From contig NC_061115.1 in NCBI RefSeq assembly GCF_002878395.1, forward strand, positions 56,138,197 through 56,202,196: DNA of 64,000 bases, given 5' to 3'. This DNA comes from Capsicum annuum (Eukaryota > Streptophyta > Magnoliopsida > Solanales > Solanaceae). How positions within the stretch are numbered: position 1 is the stretch's first letter; each line of letters starts with the position of its first letter. The notes below the pieces were generated by a model. It was given only the letters and a program-made list of their open reading frames with translations, did no database searches and was not told the DNA's origin. Shown piece by piece: positions 1-11,200 of this stretch. A program made the position numbers and the translations under genes.

Positions 1-1055
1 GGAAGCTTTGAAGTAGAAGACTTTTTTGTTAAAAAAAAAAAAAAAAAGAGCAGAAAAGATAAAGAACGGAGAAAAATAAAAAATTCAAAATCAGAAACTA
101 TTTTTTCTTATGAATTGATCGAGAATTGAATAAGAAAGAATTACATGAAGCATGATCTTTAGCTCATAGCTTTGATACCATGTTGTAAAGTACACAATCT
201 TTCATGGATTCATGATGAACAAGAAAATAATAGATGCATATTCAAGAACAAAGAAGAAGAAGTAGAAGAATGAAGAGAAAGAGTAGAAAAATGTAGAGAG
301 TATTAGATCATATCATTCATTGAAAGTGTAAAATACAAGATGTGATAAGGTATATATAGATGATCTAATTAACTAGAAGTGAGAACCTAATCGGCCAATC
401 TATTGAGAGCCCATTTGGATAGGACTAAAAAAATAACTTTTTTTTAGCTTATGCACTTAAAAGATGAAAATAAGTTCTTATAAATTAAACAGATAAGTGT
501 TTGGATAGAAGTGCTAAAACTGAAAAGAAGTTGTTGATGTGTTTGGTAAACAAGTGTTGTTAAGCATTTGTTTATTTTCAAATAATAAATGTCCTTAAAG
601 TTGTTATCACCATTAATGAGTTGAATTATGTATAATATTTAATTTTAATAATTCAAAACAAAGAAAAAAAATAAAGAAAAAATTGAAGGGAATAGACAGA
701 GAGAAGCAGCAAAGAGAAACAGAAAGAAAAATAATCTATTTAAGGGTTATAAATTTGAGATATCATTGAAATTGAAGGAAAATATAAGAGCTAAAAAGAT
801 AAATATCTTGGTCAAACTTAAAAGAATTTTAATCTATAATAAAAGATTGGGGGTACCCAACTTCTCACTTTTTTCTTTTTTTTTTTAATCAGTTTTTAGC
901 TTTTCTAAATGCTTTTTTATTTTACCAAACACTTAAAAATCTAAAATAAAAAAAGATTAAAAGTTAGTTTGATCATATTTTAATTCTATCCAAACGGGCT
1001 CCGAGTTGTTGTTTAACTATTTTCAAAAAGGTAGTTATAACTACTTTAACTAACA
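1..1055 (-). mobile_element. Partial LTR retroelement (5' LTR and primer-binding site), split by a MITE
   Basis: On the minus strand the run TGGTATCAAAGC (about 169-180) has the form of a primer-binding site complementary to initiator Met-tRNA. It directly abuts a candidate LTR that starts, on the plus strand, with TGTTGTAAAG at 181. The LTR continues to about 406, is interrupted by the inverted-repeat element at 407-1001, and resumes to a CA end near 1055. A TATATATAG run near 350 could be its promoter. Bases 1-165 would be the internal leader, so the body of the element lies outside the window to the left. No coding domain is present, so the superfamily is not proven; the LTR form suggests Ty1/copia. 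Confidence 0.45.
407..1001. mobile_element. MITE with terminal inverted repeats, about 595 bp
   Basis: The ends form an inverted repeat: GAGCCCATTTGGATAG at 407-422 and CTATCCAAACGGGCTC at 986-1001 match at 15 of 16 positions when one is reverse-complemented. The interior is AT-rich and has no reading frame of note. The ends resemble hAT-type MITEs, but no clean 8 bp target duplication is visible, so the superfamily is uncertain. It interrupts a candidate LTR. Confidence 0.65.
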
Positions 1056-1062
1056 ATAGAGT

Positions 1063-1481
1063 TGGGTTTGAAATTGATAGGGCGTTATGCGGAAGCTAAT
1101 AGTTTGTAAATCATACATGTTATGATTTAGAGAAAAAGAAAAATGTATTAAAGGGGTATATTATTAATATAGTTTGATCAAATGACCTACATATTAAAAA
1201 CTTATATTGAAAAAGCATAAAACTTATTGGGAGAAATCTCCCCCTAAACAAGCCTCCTTAAGAACTACATTGTGAGTGCTATTATGTTATGGTATGAGAA
1301 GAGGTGTCTTCTATTTATAGATTTCTAAAACTTTTCCTCTAGAATAAGGTTAGCCAAATATAAAAGGAAATTAATTTTTCTCTCAGAAAAAATAAAACTA
1401 ATTATGGTAATACTTTGATTTTCCTTCAATAGAAAACTAAAACTCAAATTTGGTAGGAAAATCAAGACAAAAACCCTAATA
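1063..1481 (-). repeat. 3' LTR of the miniature element
   Basis: Left copy of the direct repeat. In minus-strand orientation it is the 3' LTR and is preceded by the polypurine tract. Its right edge is set by the end of similarity with the other copy, near CCCTAATA. Confidence 0.7.
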
Positions 1482-1852
1482 AATCTCTTCTTTTTGACTT
1501 AATTTTCTTGACAAAACTTGATTCACCTTCTTCACATGCTTGATCTTCGTTCTTCACATAATCTTCATCACTGTTGTGTTGCATGCTTAAAGATGAAGCC
1601 CTTTTGGGTTACAAATATATAATACTTTTTGAATTAAAAATATTGAAGCCCTTTATAGGGTTAAAAGTGAGCTTTATTTTTAAAGATGTAACAACAGAGA
1701 TTGTTGAAAATCTGATTGAAATTATCCTCACATGTAGTTTTTTTTTCTTTGGGCTCTTTATTTTTGACAAAAATCTTCACAATCGACAAGTTAGTTGCAA
1801 CTTTGATCATAACGTATTCTCAATCTGAATCATCGACTCCGATACCACTTAT

Positions 1853-2263
1853 TGGATTTAAAATTAGTAGGGCGTCTTGCGGAAGCTAATAGTTTGCAAA
1901 CTCTAGATGCGATAATTTAGACAAAAAGAAAAATGTATCAAAGGAGCATATTATTAATATAGTTTGGTCAAACGACCTACATATTAAAAACTAATATTGA
2001 AAAAGTATAAAACTTATTGGGAGAAATCTCCCCCTAAATAAGACTCCTTAGGAACTACATTGTGAATGCTATTGTGTTATGATATGAGAAACGGTGTCTT
2101 CTATTTATAGATGTCTGAAACTTTTCCTCTAAGAAAAAGATTAGCCAAATATGAAAGGAAATTAATTTCTCTCAATAAAAATAATTATGATAATACTTTG
2201 ACTTTCCTTCAATAGAAAATTAAAACTCAAATTTGATAAGAAATCAGGACAAAACCTCTAACA
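1853..2263 (-). repeat. 5' LTR of the miniature element
   Basis: Right copy of the direct repeat. In minus-strand orientation it is followed by the Met-tRNA-type primer-binding site after a five-base gap. It starts TGGATTTAAAATT and ends CTCTAACA on the plus strand. Confidence 0.7.
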
Positions 2264-2269
2264 AAGTAT

Positions 2270-2560
2270 TTATCTTAGAAGTACTTTTCAAAAAAGTACT
2301 TTTGGTAAGAAACAGTTTGTGTTTGACCAATAAATTAAAAAAATATCTCTAAGCAATAATTAGAATTTGACCGAACTTTTAAAAAGTAATTTTAAGTGTA
2401 TTTTTTTTTTTTCAAAAGTGCTTTTCAAAAAAGTATTTTTAGAAAAAACTATTTTTTTAGCTTATCAAAAACTGTTTATTCTACTCCCCAAAAGCACTTA
2501 TTTTATTTTAAAAGTTTATCCAAACACCTTAATTTTAAAAAATAAGTACTTTTGGAAGAT
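2270..2560. repeat. Degenerate MITE-like stretch rich in AAGTACTTTT motifs
   Basis: The short motif AAGTACTTTT and close variants (AAAGTGCTTTTC, AAAGTATTTTTA, AAGCACTTATTTT) recur in both orientations between about 2277 and 2555. Together with TTTATCCAAACACC they resemble the ends of a common Solanaceae MITE. Exact ends and target duplication cannot be fixed. The following 2576-3260 is AT-rich with nothing recognised. Confidence 0.3.
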
Positions 2561-3299
2561 TTAAAACTGCCTACAAATAGTGATAAGTACATGTATGAAA
2601 GATATTTGTTTTGTATTTATTAATTTAGTAAAAATACCGATTGTAAATTAGTATAATTTAGTGATAGTGAATTTCTTTTTAGGAAAAATTATGATTATTA
2701 CAAAGAGTAATTTATATTTGGTGAATCACTAAATTTTCAAAAAAAGACTCCAACTTAAAAGATGTGGATTTGGACTCTAATTTAATGAAGATGTCTATTT
2801 CTTTAATTAATTCTAGTTTAGTCTATGTGCATTACACGTGTCATGGGTGTCATATTAATATTATTAACTTGAATATTATAAATATTTAAAATTTAGTGTC
2901 TAAAATTTACATTGAAACACGACTAATCTAGATTTAAAGCATGAAAATGGACAAAATATTTTAATGATTTAAGTGAATAATATAATTGGATCTTCTTCCT
3001 TTCCTTGCTCTACATACTAAAATTTGACTTAGACTTCATACGTTGAAACTCATATGAATTTGAATTTATTCACACCAAATGCATGAGCCTTATTTTGTAA
3101 ATTTAGTGTTCTCTTTTAAGCATGACAATGTAATTAGAAAAGTTTGATGAAAAAAAAAAGCTTCAAAAAATAAAATTCACCTAAAAGTATCAATAAGCGG
3201 GAAAGAAAGTCAACAAAATAAGTTAAACTCTGACTCAAGCAACGGAATTTAAAAAAAAAATTGTTAGCTACATACTATTTTACACATAAATACTGTATA

Positions 3300-4000
3300 T
3301 TTTTTCACTAAAAATTTCTTAATTAGCAATTATCTATTAGGAGTACATGACAACTTATTATTGTAAACTCCAAGAACGTATAAAAAATTGAGAAACTTTA
3401 CCTTAAAATACAAGTAAAATTTGTCTCTTCAAGCATAAATACTATCAAGATTTCACAAAATATTTCTCAATTAACAATTGTCTATCAAGAATGCATGATA
3501 ATTTGTTATTGCAAACTTCACTAACATATCAAAATTTTAGAAAACTTACCTCAAATCACAAACAAATTTATTTCTTTTAAAAATAGGTACTAATAAAATT
3601 TCAATTGGTAAGAAAATTCTATACCAAAACCTGTTTTTCACTAAAAACTTCTCAATTAGAAATTGTGAATAAAAAATATATGACAATTTTTTATCCTAAA
3701 CTTTAAATTTATACTAAAATTACAAATAAACTTCTCAATCATCAATTGTTTATCAAGACGAAATGAAAATTTATTTTTATAAACATCAAGAACATACTAA
3801 AATTTTAGAAAACTCACTTCAAATCACAAGCAAATTTGTGTTTCTTTGAACATAGATATTATCAAGATTCAAAAAAACGTCTCAATTAACAATTGTCAAA
3901 AATACAATTATTATAAACTTGAAGAATATACTAAAATTTTATAAAACTTACCACAAAGCATAAACAAATTTATTTCTATAATCAAGATTTTAATTGATTA
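3300..4000. repeat. Degenerate tandem array, about 147 bp units
   Basis: The phrase CTCAATTAACAATTG or a close variant recurs near 3318, 3466, 3651, 3734 and 3881, giving spacings of 148, 185, 83 and 147 bp. Each is followed in part by the same text: TATCAAGA, a GACAATTTGTTATT-like run, AACATACTAAAATTTTAGAAAACTTACC and CAAATCACAAACAAATTT. The copies are diverged and one is shortened. From 4000 to about 5190 the sequence is AT-rich upstream DNA of the MATE gene with no recognised feature. Confidence 0.7.
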
Positions 4001-5195
4001 TAATATTCTAAGCTACGTTTAAATAGACAAAAAGAAAGACTAAATTTTTATTTACTTTCTTTTAAGAATAGGACTCAAACACCAATTTTTTTCTCAGATA
4101 CAAAATTTTGAATTTTTTCCTTTTATGCTTCTAAAATAATTATTTTTATTTTGATACATATTATAAAAGGAGAAGAATTATTAATTCCTACCTAAGTTTT
4201 TAGAGATGTCACGTAAAACATAAATCAGATCGATAATTTTAAAGGAAAAGTTAACTAGCTCATTCCAAAAATAAAACCCAATCAAGAAAAATTACGTCCA
4301 AAAAAAAAAAAATAAGGATTTTCTTTCTCTTTTTTTTCTTTGGAAAAAGCCACATATACACGAAAATACAAAGCTATCGCCTTATACTCCTCTTCTGTTT
4401 CCACAAATAATAATTGATAGAGTTGTTAGATATTGTAAAGATAAAATTCTCATTGATTTTGAATTATTAAATATTATGATTTCTTGTCTTAATTAATTTC
4501 AAACTCGACATATTAGGATATAATTAATTGATAATAAATTAAGAAAAATAGTAAAAAACGATTTTGTTTATTGCAAAACACTTTAATGAAGGACAAAAAG
4601 TTCAAATTACTTTTTTAAAGGCATTTACACTTTTAATATATTATAAACACAAATTATAGATATAAATATAAATATAGATATAGATTAGGATATACGTAGA
4701 AAATATATAAAAATTTATTTGCTGAGGATTGCGGTTTCCGTTACGGCTAATAAGGGGGAAAAAGTGAAACTTTGCTAATTAAGGACAATTTTGTTCAAAT
4801 AGCTAGTATGATCAAACTTTTTCTATTACAATGTTGTTTGTTGGATACTTTCTTATTCTTATAACGAAATATTATTAAAGAGAATATATATAGTGTAACA
4901 TAACATGACCAATCAATTAAAAATTTTGATCATAATAATAAAATATTATTATAAAAGATGAATGTTATAGATATCTTATTATGGAGATTAAAAGTAGACA
5001 TGTTTTGAAATAAAAAGATAAATTTAATTATTTTTTCTTTATTCCGTGTAAACATAGAGTGTGGAAAAATATGAATAGGTTGAAGTGGACTACACACATG
5101 TGCTATATAATAAAAAAATAATTAGGTCTAGTGGACTCCCACAACTCAAGACACCCTCCTCCTCACATGCAAGGTTTATGTACAGATCCTACTGC

Positions 5196-5202
5196 TATAT
5201 AA
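5196..5202 (+). promoter_or_regulatory. TATA box of the MATE gene
   Basis: TATATAA in the context CTGCTATATAAAGGG lies 60 bp before the chosen ATG at 5262. That leaves a short purine-rich 5' leader beginning near 5230, normal for a plant RNA polymerase II promoter. Confidence 0.6.
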
Positions 5203-5261
5203 AGGGTGGTCACGCTATTAACTTTCAACGAAGAGTAAGAAGAAAAAGATATAAAAAAAAG

Positions 5262-8200
5262 ATGGCAAGTAATTTGGAAGAGGGATTGTTAGTAAAGAAT
5301 AAATTAGAGGAAAATAATGATAGTGTTGAAGTTGTATTGAGAGATCAGGAATTGAGATGGGAGGTGATAGGGGTGGAGATGAAGAGAATTGGTTACTTAG
5401 CAGGACCAATGGCAGCAGTGACATTGTCACAATATTTGTTGCAAGTTATATCTATGATGATGGTTGGTCATTTAGGTCAACTTTACCTATCTAGCACTGC
5501 AATTGCTGTTTCTCTTGCTACTGTTACTGGCTTAACTCTTCTTGTATGTATCCTTTCTCTTACATCTCCTCCTTTTGTTTCATGCAAAACCATTATTTAT
5601 GTGTTTCAGGCGGAGTTAGATTTTTTTTTCCTTAATAATTATGGTGTTAGATTTTTTTTTCTTAATAATTATGGTATCCGAACAAGCTTACACACACCTC
5701 GATTAATCACTAGCAACAAATATTAGATACCTCTATCCACAGAAATCACCCAATGTTAATTACCTAATATTTTTGTCTCTGCGAGAAATTGAACTTGAGA
5801 TCTCATGTGCTCAACCCACCACATCATTGACCACTGGGCCACATATTATAAAACGTTGATTTCAAGTGATAGTGACTGAGTTTTAAATAAAATTAATAAA
5901 TATACCACTAGTAGTATCTTCTTAACTCACAGATCACTAGGAGAAGATAAAAGAGATCCCCAATTATACAACTTTCAACTATATAAATTAATACCAGCTG
6001 TTTCAGAGATATTATTTTCATAACCAAACCTAAAAAGTGTGTATGTTTGACTCTTTTTTCTTTCTTGGTTGGTCCTAAATGAAAATGAAAAGTCACATGA
6101 AAAGAGATGCATCAATGGAGAAAAGGGCCCAAGATTTGTGCTTTTCCTGTCTCCTTTCAAGAAGCTCCTGTGCCTTTGGTAGTTCACACTGTACAATTAG
6201 CGTCGGAATTGATTTTAGTAGTTTAGATAATTAATCATTTAAATTTTTACTTTGTTGATGAGTATTTGATTTCTCACATTATAATTCAACTCTATATTTC
6301 TCCTTCCCCTATTCACGATAAAACCAAAAAGAAAAAAAAAAATTAGGGCCAGAGCCATAAAGTTATGTATTCGGCAAAATTTATAATTTTAACTTAAATT
6401 TTATGATTATATTAAGAAACTACTTAATATAAATAAATAATTCATTTAAATTTTTAAACTTGTTTGTATGTATAGTGCTCGTTATGACAAGGTATATTTA
6501 TCAAAGGGTTGGAAGGACCACCAATGTTCAATGTCTAATATTTACTAGGGGTTATGATAGCCCGTGTTAGCACAACCACAACGCGAATAATATTTTTAGA
6601 TTAGCAATTGTGATATATATTTTTTTTATAATTTTTAAATAATATGTGTTACACTTTCTGTCTCAATTTATGCGGTATAGATATAATTTCGAAAGTTAAC
6701 TAAATTTTTTACATATTTTTTTAAATATTTTAAACTATTAATTATCATAATTTATAATACTTTTTCTTCTGTCTTAATTTATATGATAGTAATTAAATTT
6801 AGAGAGTCAATTAAATTTTTTTACATCTTTTTAATTATCTTAAGTTGTTAATTATTATGATTTATAATACTTTTACATAATTTTTAAATATATAACAGAT
6901 TAAAAAGAAAGTAAAATAAACAAATATAAAAAGAACTATCTAAGCAGGCAACACAAGCAAACATGATGATCTGCTACCTGCTTATCATCCTTTATAAATG
7001 ACATAATAAATCCTAAGGGACAATTTAAGTAGAACAACGCATAGATGATCATAATAATTAAATAAATCACAAGTGACAGTTTAAGTGGCACAACGCTTAG
7101 ATGACTATAATAATTTATTAGAGGTGATATAGTAAAATAACAATTGAAGCAGCGAAACAAACATGCTTTAAATGACTTACAACAACTAATTAGAAGTGAT
7201 ATAGTAAAATTACTATAAAATTATTTGTGAAATTTTTTTTGAGTGGCCTCATATAAGACGTCAACTTAATTTAAAACATCAAGAGTTAAATTATCATTTT
7301 AGTCTATATTACTTTTTTTTATTAAATATTATTAATTCTTGAATACTTAGATGAATTATAATAATTAATTAAGGGTGATATTTAGTAAAAAGTGATATAA
7401 TAAAGTTACTATAAAAGTATTTGTGAAAAAAATTTAAGTGAGTCTCATATAAGACGTCAAGTTAATCTGAAATTAAACATCAAAAGTTAATTTATTTTAT
7501 TTCTATTTTATTTTATTTTTAATTACATATTATTATTTTTTAATACTTAAATGACTTATAATAATTAATTAGGAGTGATATTTAGTAAAATTTACGGTTG
7601 AAGCAGTTGAAGCAAACATGTCATAAATGTCTTTTTTAATAAAATATTATTAATTTTTTAATACATAAATAATTTATAATAATTAATTAAGGGTGATATA
7701 GTAAAATCACGGGTGAAGCAGCCGAAGCAGGTGCGTCGAAACCACCACAAAGTTATTTTATCATTTTATTTCTATTTTATCTATTTTTAATTAAATATTA
7801 TTAATTTTTGTAAAACTTAAATAACTTATAATAATTAATTAGGGATGATAATTAGTAAAATTATGGTTGAATTAGATATGTCATAACTATTTTTAATTAA
7901 ATATTATTATTTTTAATATAAAATAATTTATAATAATTAATTATAAATACTATAATAAAATTACAAGTGAAACAGCTAACGCAGGTGGATCGAAATTGGC
8001 GCTTCTAATATATAGAAAAATAATAATGGAAGTATTTTTGGAGGGGGTGGGGGGATGGGGGAGGGAGATAGATTCACCGTTGAAGTCAGGTCAAAACAGC
8101 TGATAATTATGGGCTGCTTTGTTTTTTCTTTTCCCTTTTCAACTCAAATGCTTTTGTTTCCGTAAAACGTTATCCATGTTTAATTCTAGAACAAAATTAG

Positions 8201-11200
8201 TCCAATTTGAACAAGTAAACTATAAAATCACCCACATGTAGGGTGGATATGGTATGATATATATTGAATATTATTTTAAAATCAAAAATTTTTATACAGT
8301 GGTATTAATGTTATGATATTTGGTAAGAATTTTAAATTATTTTGGTATTTGATACGGTATTTGGTATTTATGTAATAAATATCAAATTATCGTATACCGC
8401 ACCAAATTTTTTTAATAATATATAAAACTCATGTATATTATATTTAAGATTATTAAATATATTTATATATCATTCATTAGTCAATTGAACATAAAAGTAA
8501 TTTTTATTTAGAAATAAATTTTTTGGGAAGCTTATTATTTAGGAGTACTATGCTTAAATTTAGGTAATGTTGTTCAGAGTTTGCATCTTAGACTACTCAA
8601 TCGTGACTGAAATGTTCTTTTTGTGTAATTGATTAATAATGGTAGTTGTTAGTTTTATATGATTGAGACATTCTTAAAGTTTAAAGTTATAGTTTTTTTA
8701 TATGAATATATGTAAGTCGAAATCAAATAAAGTATGGTTACTAAATTACCATACCGTAAAATACCAAAATCGAATTTAAAAATACCGAACCATACCAATC
8801 TAATTTGATATGATAATGATATTGTTCTTTTCGATACCAAAAACCGAAGTTATCATACCAAATTTTAAAATATCGTACCATACTGTAACATGCCCACCCT
8901 ACCTACATGCCTAAATTCTTTGTTTTGTACGGCGAATAAGTAAAAAATATCGAGGAAGATATTTTTTTTTATTTATGCAATACAATTCTTTTTAAACTTG
9001 TTCTACTAAAAATAATATTATCTATAATCTATAATTTATATCTATAATCTATAATATATTAAAAATATATAATTTATATCTATAATCTGTAATATATTAA
9101 AAGTATGAAGGTTGTTAGAAATGTTGTTTGAACTTATTGTCCTTCATTAAAAGTATTTGTTTTAGATAAAATCATCTTTTCACTATTTTTTCTAATATTT
9201 AAGAGTTAAAATTTAATTAAATATATTTATGATAAAATCTTTCCGTATTAAAATTCATCAGAATTAGTGACAACTCTTTTCATTAATTTAAAAATTCTAA
9301 ATCAACTAAATTTAATTTGAAGAAGATTTAAAAAATATAGAAATAAATATAAAAGTGGTAGAATAAAAAAATGGAAACAATATATCAATGAGAACTACAC
9401 AATGATATGCAAAATTTTCTTATTTTTTTTTTGGTAATGATTTGTAAAAGTTACTTAAAATAAAATTATAACTTAAGTAAATAATTATATAGTATGATAG
9501 TAGTTTAATTGATTTAGAAGTATACTAAATAAATAAAGGACTTTTACATGGTTTTTTTAAAAAAGAAAAGAAAGGAAAGACCTAATAGTGATATAATTCA
9601 ATAATTACTATGTGGGTACTTTCTTTCTTTATTTCTTTTTTGTCGCTGCTTTCAATTTCTTTTAATTAAATTTGTTAATTATAATTTTCTATATCTGTGT
9701 ATTATTTAAGAAATAAGATTTTTATTCCCTTTTATATATTTTAGGATTCAATATTTATATATTATTAAATATTAAATAATAATTATAGGAGAAAAAGTGA
9801 CAAAACAATTTTATCTAGAGCAGGGTATTTTAACGAAGAATACGAAGTTCAAGCAACATTATTAAGATTCATGTTAAAAGTGTGAAGCGCCTTAAAATAT
9901 TGCTTGAACTTTTTGTTCTTCATTAAAAGTTTTGCTTTAGACAAAATCGTTTTTTCACTATTTTTTTCCTAATGTTTAAGAGTTTAAAAATAATTAACTA
10001 TATTTATGGTAAAATCTTTTCTTATTAAAAGTCATCAGAATTAATGACAATGAATACTTTTTCATTAGTCTAAGAATTCTAAGTCAATTAAATTTAATTT
10101 TAAGAAGATTTAAAAATCTAGAAATAAATATAAAAGCGTTAGAATAAGAAAAATTTAAGAAGTACCATTTTTTTAAAAAAATTAATACGTGCACTCAATG
10201 ATCTTGCAAGGATTTAACTTTTAAATAATGAAAAAATATAGAAAAAAAATAATCGTACCATAAATATAACTCAAATTGATGCATTTCTTTGCCTCGTAAA
10301 GGAAAGAGGTATTGCATGATAAATGCAATTGATTCATCAACCACTTGAACTTCTTGTGATAAAAGATATATGTGCTTACACTAAAATATATGTTTTTGTT
10401 TACATTATTATATTAAAGTGTGAAAAATTTTTAAAAAGTATTTAAGCTTTTTACACTCCATTAAAGATCTTTGCAACAGATAAAATCATATAATTTTAAA
10501 TAATCAAACGTTACACGTGTGAGATATGTGTGGTTAAACTAGTATTTTTAAACATCAAAACTTTTATTTTATTTTTATTGAAATGAGTTATAGTCAAGGT
10601 GAACCTAACTTATAAGTTATGAGTTCACGTGAACTTAGTGATTTTTGTCTGAATTCTATGTATGTAGTAAGAAATTCACTAAATATCTATAAATATTTGA
10701 CTGTAAACCGAATTATTTCACTCTCCGTTCGCTTTTTACTTGTCACATTTTCTTTCTCGATAGTCAAGTTATATAAATTGTGGCTAACATTTTAATATGA
10801 GTAGGATTGCAACTTATAATATTTTTCGTATAGTTTTCAAACATCTAAAATTTTAATATTAAATTAATCTAATTCAATTTAGCTTCTAAGACTAATCAAA
10901 TTGAGTCTGGTGAGCAAAATATGACAAGTACAAGCAAACAGTGGAAGTATTATATAGTATTAACTTTGAAGTAGAGCCGATAAACTTCAAATTCTCAATC
11001 TGACTCTCTTTATATAGAGCTATGCAAATATGAAATGTCTAAACAATGTGAAATCCCTGTTTAAGGGAAGAAAGTATGTAATGTTAAGTTGCATTAACAT
11101 CATGTTTTGTTAACGAAAAAAAAAGGAAAAGAAAAATATCACATTTGCATGTCACATACTAGGCTGAAAATCTCTTACATGTAATTTTGCAGCTAGGAAT

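Larger units (their letters stand above)
1063..2263 (-). mobile_element. Miniature non-coding LTR retroelement (TRIM-like)
   Basis: Two direct repeats of about 411-419 bp (1063-1481 and 1853-2263) begin with TGG and are alike over their whole length; both contain GGGAGAAATCTCCCCCTAAA. Between them are only about 370 bp. Read on the minus strand, a primer-binding site TGGTATCGGAGTC lies at about 1835-1847, five bases from the right-hand LTR. A purine tract (plus-strand TCTCTTCTTTTT, about 1484-1495) adjoins the left-hand LTR. This is the layout of a complete LTR element with no room for gag or pol, so it would need another element's proteins to move. The LTR copies differ at many sites, so it is not recent. 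Target duplications are not clear. Confidence 0.75.

Noticed and set aside
5085..5261. Upstream in-frame extension of MATE exon 1
   Set aside because: It begins before the TATA box at 5196, lacks an ATG at its start and is basic and unlike the family. The ATG at 5262 gives the usual N-terminus.
5781..5846. tRNA gene
   Set aside because: A- and B-box-like motifs are present, but there is no cloverleaf or anticodon arm, and the sequence continues into a SINE body with a poly-A tail.
11187..11192. Start of a separate gene at the second MATE exon
   Set aside because: The bases just before 11193 are a splice acceptor (TTTTGCAG), and the frame completes exon 1 exactly.
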